NCBI GenBank assembly: GCA_020634855.1
Contig: JACKAU010000011.1
Span: 1-64,000 of the forward strand
Direction of reading: 5' to 3'
Source: Anaerolineales bacterium
Lineage (GTDB): Bacteria; Chloroflexota; Anaerolineae; 4572-78; J111
Length of the DNA: 64,000 bases
Positions 7,146-15,431 of this stretch are shown one piece after another (the stretch's first letter is position 1; each line of letters starts with the position of its first letter). A model generated the notes under the pieces. The model made no database searches. It was not told the origin of the DNA and worked only from the letters and a program-made list of their open reading frames with translations. A program made the position numbers and the translations under genes.

Positions 7146-8517
7146 TAGTGTTTTCCTTTCTATGGGCTATCTTGTCCAGCACCCACTCGCCGACTTTGTA
7201 GCCGTCACCCGCCCCCAAGGTTAGTAAGACATCATCCGGCGCTAAGCCGGCGGCCAAAACGTCGGCGGCTTCGGCTAGCGAACCGATGTAGCGGGCATCC
7301 GGGTGGACCATACGGCTAACCATATCCTGGCTACTGACCAGGCCCTCATCCTTTTCACGAGAAGGGAAAATATCCACTACGATCACGTGGTCGGCGTCGT
7401 CGAAGGCGTTGGCAAAATCGGTCAGTAATGTTAAAGTACGGCTAAAGGTGTGCGGTTGTAGCACCGCCCAGATGGGCCGCGACCCAAACCGCGTTCGAGC
7501 GGCGGACAGAGTCGCCCTAATCTCGGTGGGATGATGAGCGTAATCATCGATGACGGTAACGCCGTTGACTTCGCCTTTTAGCTCGAACCGGCGGCTCGTA
7601 CCCTGGAACTCGCCCAAAGCCGCCGCGGCCGCCGGTAAATTCAATTGTTGGTGACCGGCCACTACCAAAGCGGCCAGGGCATTCTGGACATTGTGCCATC
7701 CCGGCACAGCCAGCGACACTGTTACCGCCAATTCACCGGCCCGCACCACCCCGAAATCCGAGCCGCCGCGTTCGTTCGGTGTGACCTCGACTGCCTGCCA
7801 ATCGTTGTCGGCTTGCAGCCCGTAGGTCACCACCGGCGCCTGCGCCGACCGGGTGACGATATCCACGCCGGGCGCGTCGCCGCAGCCGATGACCAGACCA
7901 TCGGCGGGAACCAACTGCACAAAATCGGTAAAGGCCTGATACAACCGTTCCGGCGTGGGAAAAATATCCGGGTGATCCCACTCGACGATGGTTACCACGG
8001 CCACGGTGGGTCGAAGCCCCAGAAACATGTGATCGTATTCATCGGCCTCGATGACGAAAGCCCGACCGGCGCCGGCGGCGGCATTGCGATCCAGTTGGGG
8101 GATAAAGCCGCCCACAATATAGGTTGGGTTTTGGCCCAACCGTTCGAGCATAAAGGCGGTCATCGCCGTCGTGGTCGTTTTGCCATGCGTGCCGGCCACT
8201 GCAATGCCTTCATACCCGGCCATCATCCGCCCTAGCCACTCATCCCGCTTACAGACGGCTAAGCCTAACTGCCGGGCCGCTTGCAGTTCCCGGTTGGTCC
8301 CGCTAACCGCCGACGAGACAATCACGGTGTCAATGGCGGGACTCAGGTTTTCGGCGCGCTGGCCGATATAAACCGTTGCGCCCAACGCCTCCAACCGGGC
8401 AGTCGTGGTCGAAGCTTGCAAATCGGAGCCGGAGACCTGATACCCCTGTTGTAAAAGTACCGTCGCAATGGCGGACAAACCCGCGCCGCCAATGCCGATT
8501 AAGTGAACCGTTGGCAT
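7132..8517 (-). CDS. murC: UDP-N-acetylmuramate--L-alanine ligase MurC
   Basis: A 461-aa Mur ligase that adds L-Ala to UDP-MurNAc in the cytoplasm. It begins with the Rossmann motif IGIGGAGLSAIATVL, carries the ATP-binding loop GTHGKTTTTAM near 113, the EADEYD motif near 158, and the C-terminal domain beginning near VIDDYAHHPTEI (about 324), diagnostic for MurC. The length is normal. Its 3' end overlaps the 78-aa ORF, and a 15-base gap separates it from the CvpA-like pair upstream. Confidence 0.98.
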   Translation of the reverse strand: MPTVHLIGIGGAGLSAIATVLLQQGYQVSGSDLQASTTTARLEALGATVYIGQRAENLSPAIDTVIVSSAVSGTNRELQAARQLGLAVCKRDEWLGRMMAGYEGIAVAGTHGKTTTTAMTAFMLERLGQNPTYIVGGFIPQLDRNAAAGAGRAFVIEADEYDHMFLGLRPTVAVVTIVEWDHPDIFPTPERLYQAFTDFVQLVPADGLVIGCGDAPGVDIVTRSAQAPVVTYGLQADNDWQAVEVTPNERGGSDFGVVRAGELAVTVSLAVPGWHNVQNALAALVVAGHQQLNLPAAAAALGEFQGTSRRFELKGEVNGVTVIDDYAHHPTEIRATLSAARTRFGSRPIWAVLQPHTFSRTLTLLTDFANAFDDADHVIVVDIFPSREKDEGLVSSQDMVSRMVHPDARYIGSLAEAADVLAAGLAPDDVLLTLGAGDGYKVGEWVLDKIAHRKENTNDET

Positions 8518-8532
8518 AACAATAACTTTCGT

Positions 8533-9258
8533 TTATTGATAAAAAGGCGGCCTTTGGGCCTCGATCTTCCGGCCTTCACTACTGGTAAGAAACCTGATCC
8601 GGGTGTTGATAAGGGCAAATAAGAATAACCCCCCAACGCCGATAACGATCCAGGGAATGGCGCTATCCATCAGGGTAATGTTGGGTAGGTTTACCGCCTG
8701 AACATTTACACTTGAAGCCGCTTGCCCAAAAGAACTGCCCCCTACCAGAGACACCTCCGAGGAAGCCGATGCTACATCTCCCCCCGGTAGGGCGCGTCCA
8801 TCCAAATACTCGCGGGCAATGCTCAACACAAGGTAGCCATTTAAGGCCCCCATCCCAACCCCTAACAGACGACCCAAACCCGTGGGCTGGTACCGGAACC
8901 CAATTCCGCCAATTATCGCCGCCAAGACCATAAAGATAATGAGGATAAAGAACCAGGTTTCGGGTGCGGTCGCATCAAGTTGGAAGGGGGCATCAGAGCG
9001 CGTGGTGACGGCAAAAAAGTTGTTTAACCCATTGTCAACCACACTGGTGATACCGGTCGGAATGTAAGACCAGAGGGTCGAAATCCAACCATTAATTGTA
9101 TCGATAATCGACTGCGACAAATCCGGATTCTGTAACAAGAAAACCAGCACGGCCAGAAAAACCGTAGTAACGGCCTCTCGCCACCAGCCTCTGGAAAAAC
9201 CGGAAACGGCAAAATAAATAACGACTAAATATGTCAGCATGGTCCAATTAATTTGCAT
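8533..9258 (-). CDS. CvpA-like polytopic membrane protein, copy 2
   Basis: A 241-aa membrane protein starting MQINWTMLTYLVV. I chose the ATG at 9258, because a longer frame to 9306 would overlap the upstream gene, and because the twin gene starts with the same residues (MEINWTML). It has three or four N-terminal and central hydrophobic helices and one near the C-terminus. GFSRGWWREA and the glycine-rich LLGVGMGALNGYLVLSIAREYLDGR resemble the CvpA (colicin V production) family. It is a clear tandem paralogue of 9272-10033. Location between murG and murC suggests a role in envelope synthesis or division, but no function is known to me. Confidence 0.75.
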   Translation of the reverse strand: MQINWTMLTYLVVIYFAVSGFSRGWWREAVTTVFLAVLVFLLQNPDLSQSIIDTINGWISTLWSYIPTGITSVVDNGLNNFFAVTTRSDAPFQLDATAPETWFFILIIFMVLAAIIGGIGFRYQPTGLGRLLGVGMGALNGYLVLSIAREYLDGRALPGGDVASASSEVSLVGGSSFGQAASSVNVQAVNLPNITLMDSAIPWIVIGVGGLFLFALINTRIRFLTSSEGRKIEAQRPPFYQ

Positions 9259-9271
9259 GGCTGATTGCCTG

Positions 9272-10033
9272 TTATCTAACCTTAACGTCGATCTCTTTAT
9301 AACCATATGGCGTTAGCTGATCGACCCGGCGAAACCCTTTTTCACTTTTTACAAATCTAAGCCGATTCCGCAGCAGAATGATCGCCAATAGTGCGCCGGA
9401 ACCCACAAATATCCACGGCGTAAAACTGTCTAAAATGGTAAATTGGGGGACATCAGATATTTTTAGGGCAAAGGATGAGGCGCTGACGCCAATGTTACCA
9501 GCGGTCTGCGATATATCGGTCGGTAATGCGCCGCCGGGGAGGTTGCGGCCGTCCAGATATTCTCTGACCAGATTCAAGATGATCAGCCCGTTAAGCGCCC
9601 CCAACAGCCCCCCGAAGAAGCTGCCCAAACAGGTAGGCGCATACCGCGTGCCGGTCCGGGCCAAATTTGCACCCAAAAAGGCACGACCGATCAGGATAGC
9701 CGTAAACATAAAAATAATCAGGATAGCTATCCAAGTAGCCCCGTCAGACGGATTGATTTGGGGTGGGCCGCTGCCGATAGAAATGGAAAAGATGGAGTCA
9801 AGCCAGCCGCCAAGCGTAGTTTTAATACCGGCCGGGATCAGGTTCCATATGAAGGCGATGACCCCATTAACCTGTTCGATAATCCATTGGGCAATATTCG
9901 GGTTCAACAACAAAAAAATAAGCACAGCTAAGAAGACAAAGATAATTGCTTCGCGCCACCACCCCCGGTAGAAACCGACCACCGCAAATATGGCAATGAC
10001 AACATAGGATAGCATTGTCCAGTTAATTTCCAT
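9272..10033 (-). CDS. CvpA-like polytopic membrane protein, copy 1
   Basis: A 253-aa membrane protein, paralogous to the next gene (8533-9258). Shared landmarks: xINWTMLxY at the N-terminus, GFxRGWWREA near residue 21, LLxNP near 44, GLLGALNGLIILNLVREYLDGR near 150, and a C-terminal helix followed by a basic tail (RNRLRFVKSEKG). The two differ in the extracytoplasmic loops. The gene end overlaps nothing; its start overlaps the last 11 bases of murG. CvpA-like assignment rests on the Gly-rich helix and general topology. A pair like this is not part of the textbook dcw cluster. Confidence 0.75.
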   Translation of the reverse strand: MEINWTMLSYVVIAIFAVVGFYRGWWREAIIFVFLAVLIFLLLNPNIAQWIIEQVNGVIAFIWNLIPAGIKTTLGGWLDSIFSISIGSGPPQINPSDGATWIAILIIFMFTAILIGRAFLGANLARTGTRYAPTCLGSFFGGLLGALNGLIILNLVREYLDGRNLPGGALPTDISQTAGNIGVSASSFALKISDVPQFTILDSFTPWIFVGSGALLAIILLRNRLRFVKSEKGFRRVDQLTPYGYKEIDVKVR

Positions 10034-11147
10034 CGCGTTTCACCTCTAGTATTTCCTGCGCCAGATGCGCGGCGGCATCGGGTTTAGCCAGACGGCGACA
10101 AGCCTCGCTCATGGCGTGTAATTTCTCCTTATTGGTCAATAGATCAATGGCTATGCGATATAACTCGCCACTTAAATTAGCATCCTCAACGACCACCGCT
10201 GCTCCGTGACGGGCCAAATAATGCGCGTTAAGCGCCTGATGCGTACCCGCGTAAGGGTACGGCGCCAAAATCGCCGGCAGACCGGCCGCCGGGAACTCAC
10301 CCAGCACGCTGGCCCCGGCCCGTGAGATTACTAAATCAGCCGCCCGCAAGGCCGAAGGCATCTCCTCGTGAAGGTAGGCCGACACGTGGTAGCGCGCCTG
10401 CTGCTCCGGCGCAAGTTCGGCGCGCCGGGCCAACACGTCATCGGCGTCGAGCTTGCCGCTGATATGCACCACCTGGCTAACCGCCAGGTAGCGTTCGATC
10501 TCTGTTGTTAAGGCCCGGTTGATACTCCGGGCACCTTGACTGCCGCCGAAAACCAGCAGGACCGGCAGGTCAGCATCTAAGCCCAACTTTTGCCGGGCCG
10601 CCGCCTTGGCCTCGACTGTCGGGGCATCCAAAAGATCGCTGCGAACCGGATAGCCGGTCACCACGGCTAGCCCCGGCTTAAAGTATTTGATCGTCTCCGG
10701 AGTGGTCACCGCCACCCGGTCAACGAAACGGGCCAAAAATTTGATCGCCAGCCCCGGTTCGATATCCGGCAGGTAGATCAGGCTGGCGATGCCGGCCTGA
10801 TGGGCGGCGATGGTGACCGGAACGCAGACATACCCGCCGGTCACAAACAGGGCATCGGGTTCAAACCAGCGAATAATCTGCCGGCTACGGCGATACCCTC
10901 GTAGGAGCGCCCACAAGCCCTGGGCCGCAGCGACCGGATTTTTACCGCGCAGCCCGGCGGCGGGGATCAACTCGATCTCCAGTCCGACTCGCTCCACCAA
11001 CTGCTGCTCCAGCCCGCCAACGCTGCCGACCCATAAAATCTTGGGCCGGATGTGGGCCTCAGCGCACAGCCGGTTTAGGCTTTGGACTACGGCCAGCGCG
11101 GGGTACACGTGCCCGCCGGTTCCGCCGCCTGAGATCATTAGCCTCAC
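10023..11147 (-). CDS. murG: Undecaprenyl-PP-MurNAc-pentapeptide GlcNAc transferase MurG
   Basis: A 374-aa GT28 glycosyltransferase that converts lipid I to lipid II on the inner membrane face. Motifs: GGGTGGHVYPAL at 7-18, GGSQGARSIN near 183, and the UDP-GlcNAc site SRAGASVLGEFPAAGLPAILAPYPYA (written in parts in the protein near 265-290) with HQALNAHYL. The start is GTG at 11147 with GAGGAAGAG just upstream; ATG at codon 4 is possible. The essential GGGTGG loop forces a long overlap with the end of ftsW: 89 bases are read in two frames. Confidence 0.97.
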   Translation of the reverse strand: MRLMISGGGTGGHVYPALAVVQSLNRLCAEAHIRPKILWVGSVGGLEQQLVERVGLEIELIPAAGLRGKNPVAAAQGLWALLRGYRRSRQIIRWFEPDALFVTGGYVCVPVTIAAHQAGIASLIYLPDIEPGLAIKFLARFVDRVAVTTPETIKYFKPGLAVVTGYPVRSDLLDAPTVEAKAAARQKLGLDADLPVLLVFGGSQGARSINRALTTEIERYLAVSQVVHISGKLDADDVLARRAELAPEQQARYHVSAYLHEEMPSALRAADLVISRAGASVLGEFPAAGLPAILAPYPYAGTHQALNAHYLARHGAAVVVEDANLSGELYRIAIDLLTNKEKLHAMSEACRRLAKPDAAAHLAQEILEVKRDGN

Positions 11148-12273
11148 GCTCTTCCTCTTTTTCCTCGCGGCTGGCCGGCATGGTCCGCCGAGAAACGGCC
11201 AGCAGCAGTCCCAAACTGGCCATAGTAACCACCAGCGATGAGCCTCCGAAGCTAATCAACGGCAGCGGGACCCCCGTAAACGGCACGCTGGCCGTCACCA
11301 CCCCGATGTTAACCAGGGCTTGAAAAACTAGACTACACGTGATTCCGGAGGCCAGAATGGTGCCAAACGAGTCATTTGCGGCCAGCGCAATTCGAAAGCC
11401 GCGATACGCCACAAAAGCAAATAAAGCAATCACCACCAGACAGCCAATCAGTCCCAGTTCTTCGCCCAAAATGGCAAAAATCCCATCGGTGTGGGAAGCG
11501 GGAATGTAACCGAATTTTTGGCGGCTGGCTCCTAGCCCTAAGCCGGTAATCCCGCCCGACCCCAGCGCAATCAAAATCTGCCTAATTTGATAACCATCCC
11601 CCAGCGGGTCGCTGCTCAGCGGGTCGAGAAAAGCGGCAATTCGAACCAGCCGGTAAGATGAGCGAATAATCAAGAAATAGAGGGTCACACTGCCCAAGAG
11701 GCAGCTAACCAAAATCTGCAATAAATTACCTCCGGCGATAAAAAACATCGATACCGCCGTGGCAGCGATTAGCAGGGCCGTACTCAAATGCTGCTGGAGA
11801 ATAATCAAGCCGGTGATCAGCCCCAACAAAATCGCAAAGGGGACCAGACCGTAACTCAGCTGTTTAATTTTGTCTCCTTTTGAAGACAACCAAGCCGCAA
11901 TGTAGATCACAATGGCCAACTTACTCAACTCCGACGGCTGGATTGAGCCGTTCAAGAGCCAGCGCTGCCCGCCAAAACGCTCGTCGCCAATGGCCAGCAC
12001 CACCAGCAACAACAGAATGTTCCCCGCCATAATTAACACTGAGTAGCGCTGCCAGGTATGGTATTCGATAACCGTAAAAACAATCATCGCCAAGGCCCCG
12101 ATGCCCAACCACAACAACTGCCGAATAAAATAGTAGGTCGGCTGTTGGTACAGTTGATAGCCCAAGGCAAAGGTCGCGCTATAAATCATCATGAGACCAA
12201 TAATCAATAAGGTCACTACGGCGATGACCAGTAAATAATCTATTCGATGCAGTTCTTCCGAGTTTGAAGACAT
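11059..12273 (-). CDS. ftsW: Septal SEDS glycosyltransferase FtsW
   Basis: A 404-aa polytopic membrane protein of the FtsW/RodA/SpoVE family, the lipid II polymerase working with FtsI. About ten hydrophobic helices are visible. Family motifs are SHTDGIFAILGEELGLIG near 270 and VPFTGVPLPLISFGGSS near 340. The C-terminal 45 residues form a highly charged, Arg-rich cytoplasmic tail, of which the last 29 codons lie inside murG in another frame. The upstream gap to murD (12274-12359) contains only heptamer repeats. Confidence 0.96.
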   Translation of the reverse strand: MSSNSEELHRIDYLLVIAVVTLLIIGLMMIYSATFALGYQLYQQPTYYFIRQLLWLGIGALAMIVFTVIEYHTWQRYSVLIMAGNILLLLVVLAIGDERFGGQRWLLNGSIQPSELSKLAIVIYIAAWLSSKGDKIKQLSYGLVPFAILLGLITGLIILQQHLSTALLIAATAVSMFFIAGGNLLQILVSCLLGSVTLYFLIIRSSYRLVRIAAFLDPLSSDPLGDGYQIRQILIALGSGGITGLGLGASRQKFGYIPASHTDGIFAILGEELGLIGCLVVIALFAFVAYRGFRIALAANDSFGTILASGITCSLVFQALVNIGVVTASVPFTGVPLPLISFGGSSLVVTMASLGLLLAVSRRTMPASREEKEEEREANDLRRRNRRARVPRAGRSPKPKPAVR

Positions 12274-12275
12274 AG

Positions 12276-12359
12276 TTAAGAATTAAGAATTGAGAATTGA
12301 GAATGTAGAAATATGAAATACAATGAATTACCTTTTACTGACTACCGACTACTGACTAC
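12276..12359. repeat. Heptamer tandem repeats between murD and ftsW
   Basis: Two short 7-bp arrays, AGAATTA/AGAATTG on the left and TGACTAC/CGACTAC on the right, fill the murD-ftsW gap. They are of the same type as at 4771-4859. Confidence 0.75.
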
Positions 12360-13820
12360 TCACAACTGGTTTACCAGTTCCTTAAATCGGCGGCCGCGTT
12401 CTACGTAATCCTTGAACATATCGTAGCTGGCGCAGCCGGGTGAGAGTAAGACGACATTGCCGGGTTCGGCCAGATGGGCGGCCAGAGTTACCGCCTCATC
12501 CAAATCGGCGGCGCGATGGACGACGGTCTTGGCTGAAGGCACGTGAGTGCGAGTCGCCTCGATAAATTCAGCGATCAAATCGGCCGATTCGCCAAACAAA
12601 ATTACGTCGCGTGTTTTGTGTAAAATCAACCAGGCAGCTTCTTCCCAAGGCAAATGTTTATCGCGGCCGCCGGCCAACAAAATGATCGGTTCGCTAAAGG
12701 AGTGAAGGGCTGCCAGCAGCCGTTCCGGACTGGTTGAGATGCTGTCGTTGTAATACGCGGCCTGATGATATTGTCGCACCAATTCCAACCGGTGTTCAAC
12801 ACCGGTGAAGCTGGTGATGACGCCTTGCATGGCTTCCACCGGCGCCCCGGCCTCGCGAGCCAACAAGCAGGCGGCCAAAATGTTGGCCTGGTTGTGTCCC
12901 CCCCGCAGTTTAATCGCCTGCTTGTGAGCCAAGTGCTGAGGTTTGAGGTTTTGATCAAACAGGACCAAATTATCATTCACCAGGCCGGCCCCATTCGGCG
13001 GCTGCGCTTCTAAGCTAAACCAGCGCACTTTTGGACCAAACTGATTGCCGATGGCCCGGGTCATATCATTGTCCAAATTCATAATGACTACGCCTGATCG
13101 GCCCTGATAGTTGATGAGGGCCCGTTTGGCCCGGACATAATGTTTCATGGAAGGGTGTCGATCCAGATGGTTCGGGGTGATATTGAGGATCGCGCTGATC
13201 GGTGGGCTAAAATTGCCCAGAAGACCGGCCAGCCCCTCCGGGTCCGGGGTTGGCAGCGCCGCCACATCAACCGCTTGGTTGAGCTGGGCATGGAAATATT
13301 CCAATTGAAAACTGCTCAACTCCATCACCACGATATCCTCCGGCGCAATCCGGTCGATCTCACCGATAAGCGGCCGGCCGATATTGCCACCCACCCACGT
13401 TCTCCGGCCCGCCGCCTCCATGATTTTGCCAACCAAGGTGGTGGTGGTGGTTTTACCACTCGATCCGGTAATGGCCATAATGGGGGCCGGGCATAAATAG
13501 CAAAACAGTTTACTTTCGGTACAAAGTGGAATTTTGCGGGCGACCGCTTGCTGCACAAAATTAGCCTCCAACGGCACCCCAGGGCTTACAAACAGCAGAT
13601 CGGCCTCATCGAGGAGAGACAGGGGATGCTCGCCCAGCACTAACGGTAGGTCCAACGCTTGCAATGGAGCCAGAGCTGGACCAATCGCTGCTTCGGTTCG
13701 AAGATCGGTACCGGTCACGGTCAAGTTGTGGTTGCTCAGGTAACTGGCCAGGGCAATTCCTTCCCGGGCCAGACCAACCACTACTATCCGCATCCCCGAC
13801 AACATCTTAACATCTACCAT
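12360..13820 (-). CDS. murD: UDP-N-acetylmuramoyl-L-alanine--D-glutamate ligase MurD
   Basis: A 486-aa Mur ligase adding D-Glu to UDP-MurNAc-L-Ala. It has the N-terminal Rossmann motif MRIVVVGLAREG, the ATP loop GSSGKTTTTTLVG near 117, the ILNITPNHLDRH segment near 213 typical of MurD, and YNDSISTSPERLLAAL near 358. The ORF start is ATG at 13820; an in-frame ATG at codon 10 (MRIVVVG) would give a more usual N-terminus. The gene is slightly longer than many MurD proteins (about 450), because of insertions in the central domain. Confidence 0.97.
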   Translation of the reverse strand: MVDVKMLSGMRIVVVGLAREGIALASYLSNHNLTVTGTDLRTEAAIGPALAPLQALDLPLVLGEHPLSLLDEADLLFVSPGVPLEANFVQQAVARKIPLCTESKLFCYLCPAPIMAITGSSGKTTTTTLVGKIMEAAGRRTWVGGNIGRPLIGEIDRIAPEDIVVMELSSFQLEYFHAQLNQAVDVAALPTPDPEGLAGLLGNFSPPISAILNITPNHLDRHPSMKHYVRAKRALINYQGRSGVVIMNLDNDMTRAIGNQFGPKVRWFSLEAQPPNGAGLVNDNLVLFDQNLKPQHLAHKQAIKLRGGHNQANILAACLLAREAGAPVEAMQGVITSFTGVEHRLELVRQYHQAAYYNDSISTSPERLLAALHSFSEPIILLAGGRDKHLPWEEAAWLILHKTRDVILFGESADLIAEFIEATRTHVPSAKTVVHRAADLDEAVTLAAHLAEPGNVVLLSPGCASYDMFKDYVERGRRFKELVNQL

Positions 13821-13868
13821 AAATCACCACAGGTTAATCACTCTCTACCTCACCAGGCTGTGACACGC

Positions 13869-13905
13869 AGAGCGTAATCCACAGCGACGCCGTATGCTAC
13901 GCTCT
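13869..13905. repeat. Inverted repeat AGAGCGTA/TACGCTCT
   Basis: Eight-base arms at 13869-13876 and 13898-13905 in the gap between the 94-aa gene and murD. There is no T-run. A further GTAGAGCGTAG-like palindrome overlaps the right arm. Confidence 0.5.
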
Positions 13906-13956
13906 ACGTACCACGCCGGAAAATCGAAAATGTCTTAAATCACACCGTTGAAATAT

Positions 13957-14241
13957 TCAGGCAGCCAATTCCTGAGTCCAGGCCAGTTCACTTTCGTGCC
14001 GCTCCGGCACCAGCAGATCATCGGCCAGAATAGCCCGAATGACTTCATCAAGGGTGGTCAGCAGTTGTCCGGCTTTGGTGCGATAATGGCGAATACCTCG
14101 ACTGAGGTCATCATCGATACGCGCCACCAGTTCCAACGCGGCATGATAGGCCGCATCTTGCTCGGTTACGACGACTGGTTTGACCAATTCCGGATACACT
14201 CGGGGTCGACGGTTTACGGTTTGAACTTGAGCGTTTTTCAT
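13957..14241 (-). CDS. Small acidic protein of unknown function between mraY and murD
   Basis: A 94-aa soluble protein. GAGGAGA lies 8 bases before the ATG, a strong ribosome site, which is the main reason to call it real. The N-terminus is basic (KNAQVQTVNRRPRVYP), the rest is helical and charged (AAYHAALELVARIDDDLSRGIRHY, then KAGQLLTTLDEVIRAILADDLL). No domain is recognised. It lies inside the wall-synthesis operon, between mraY and murD and next to a short inverted-repeat element (14301-14398), so it may be a late insertion rather than an ancestral cluster member. Confidence 0.65.
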   Translation of the reverse strand: MKNAQVQTVNRRPRVYPELVKPVVVTEQDAAYHAALELVARIDDDLSRGIRHYRTKAGQLLTTLDEVIRAILADDLLVPERHESELAWTQELAA

Positions 14242-14300
14242 TGTTGCAATCTCCTCATTAGAATAGACTTAATTGGACAGTTTCTGTAACTACTCAGACT

Positions 14301-14398
14301 AGACCTGACAGGTTTTCAAAACGCTAACTTTACCCTCAATCGGGTTCCGATCGGATCGACTCGTTCTCGCCAACGTTACTCGGAAACCTGTCAGGTCT
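14301..14398. repeat. Short element with 15-bp perfect terminal inverted repeats (MITE-like)
   Basis: AGACCTGACAGGTTT at 14301-14315 and its exact complement at 14384-14398 bound a 98-bp stretch with no ORF. Each arm is itself nearly palindromic (ACCTGaCAGGT). It ends 9 bases before the mraY stop codon. Confidence 0.75.
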
Positions 14399-14406
14399 TA
14401 TCTCGC

Positions 14407-15384
14407 TCAAATAAGCGCCAGAGCGATACCTAACATGGCGGTCAAAATGCCGATCAACCAGAAACGTTGGGTGACATGCGTTTCAGACCAGCCAAGTAAT
14501 TCAAAGTGATGGTGCAGCGGACTCATCTTAAACAGACGTTTGCCGCCGGTGAGCTTAAAGTAGCCGACTTGTAAAATCACCGAGATCGCTTCGGCCATAA
14601 ACACAAAGCCGACCACCGGCAGCAGCAGCCACTGCCCGGTCATCAAGGCCACCACGGCTAGCGTGGCCCCTATCGCCAAAGAGCCGGTGTCGCCCATAAA
14701 TAGCTCGGCCGGGTGGGCGTTGTACCATAGAAAGGCCAACACCGCCCCCACCACCGTAAAAGCGAACGCCACCAGCCAAATTTGTCCTTGTAAAAAAGCA
14801 ATAACGCCATAGGCGGCAAACGCCACTGCCGCGATACTCCCGGCCAGGCCATCCAGGCCGTCGGTTAAATTTACAGCGTTTGAGGTACCAACAATAATGA
14901 ACATCGCGACCGGAATATAGAACCAGCCAATGTCGATTTTGTCGGCCACCCCCGGAATGGCGATACTGGTTAGATCAAGCGCAAAATGCAGAAAGAGGGC
15001 CGTAATCAAAGCGAATATGGTTTGCCACAATATCTTATGACGGCCCACTAAGCCGGTCGGGATGACCCTGACCCCAATCAAATCATCGATAGCCCCCAAC
15101 GTACCAAAGGCCACCATCACCCCCATCGGCACTAATACCGAACGCCCAATCAAGGTAAAGCCCATTAAATTGGCCACATTCAGCACGATGGTCACCACCA
15201 ACACCGGGATCAAGATCATCAGCCCGCCCATCGTGGGCGTCCCGGTTTTAACTTGATGGGTACTCGGCCCTTCGATGCGGATCGATTTGCCAATCTTCCA
15301 TTCGCGTAAGACGTTAATCAACGGACGCCCCCAAATGACCGCCAGAATAAATGAGATAGTTCCCAGGGTAAGCGAATAAGCCAT
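14407..15384 (-). CDS. mraY: Phospho-N-acetylmuramoyl-pentapeptide transferase MraY
   Basis: A 325-aa polytopic membrane enzyme that moves phospho-MurNAc-pentapeptide to undecaprenyl phosphate to make lipid I. Diagnostic motifs: THQVKTGTPTMGGLMI near 42, AIDDLIGV near 99, NLTDGLDGLAGS near 172, FMGDTGSLAIGA near 230, and SPLHHHFELLGWSE near 290. The length is typical of a compact MraY. AAGG lies before the ATG at 15384. It follows murF after a 47-base gap. Confidence 0.97.
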   Translation of the reverse strand: MAYSLTLGTISFILAVIWGRPLINVLREWKIGKSIRIEGPSTHQVKTGTPTMGGLMILIPVLVVTIVLNVANLMGFTLIGRSVLVPMGVMVAFGTLGAIDDLIGVRVIPTGLVGRHKILWQTIFALITALFLHFALDLTSIAIPGVADKIDIGWFYIPVAMFIIVGTSNAVNLTDGLDGLAGSIAAVAFAAYGVIAFLQGQIWLVAFAFTVVGAVLAFLWYNAHPAELFMGDTGSLAIGATLAVVALMTGQWLLLPVVGFVFMAEAISVILQVGYFKLTGGKRLFKMSPLHHHFELLGWSETHVTQRFWLIGILTAMLGIALALI

Positions 15385-15431
15385 GGTCTGCCTTTTTGAT
15401 CGATTCCGTCCGGTAGCTTCAAATCCACCGT

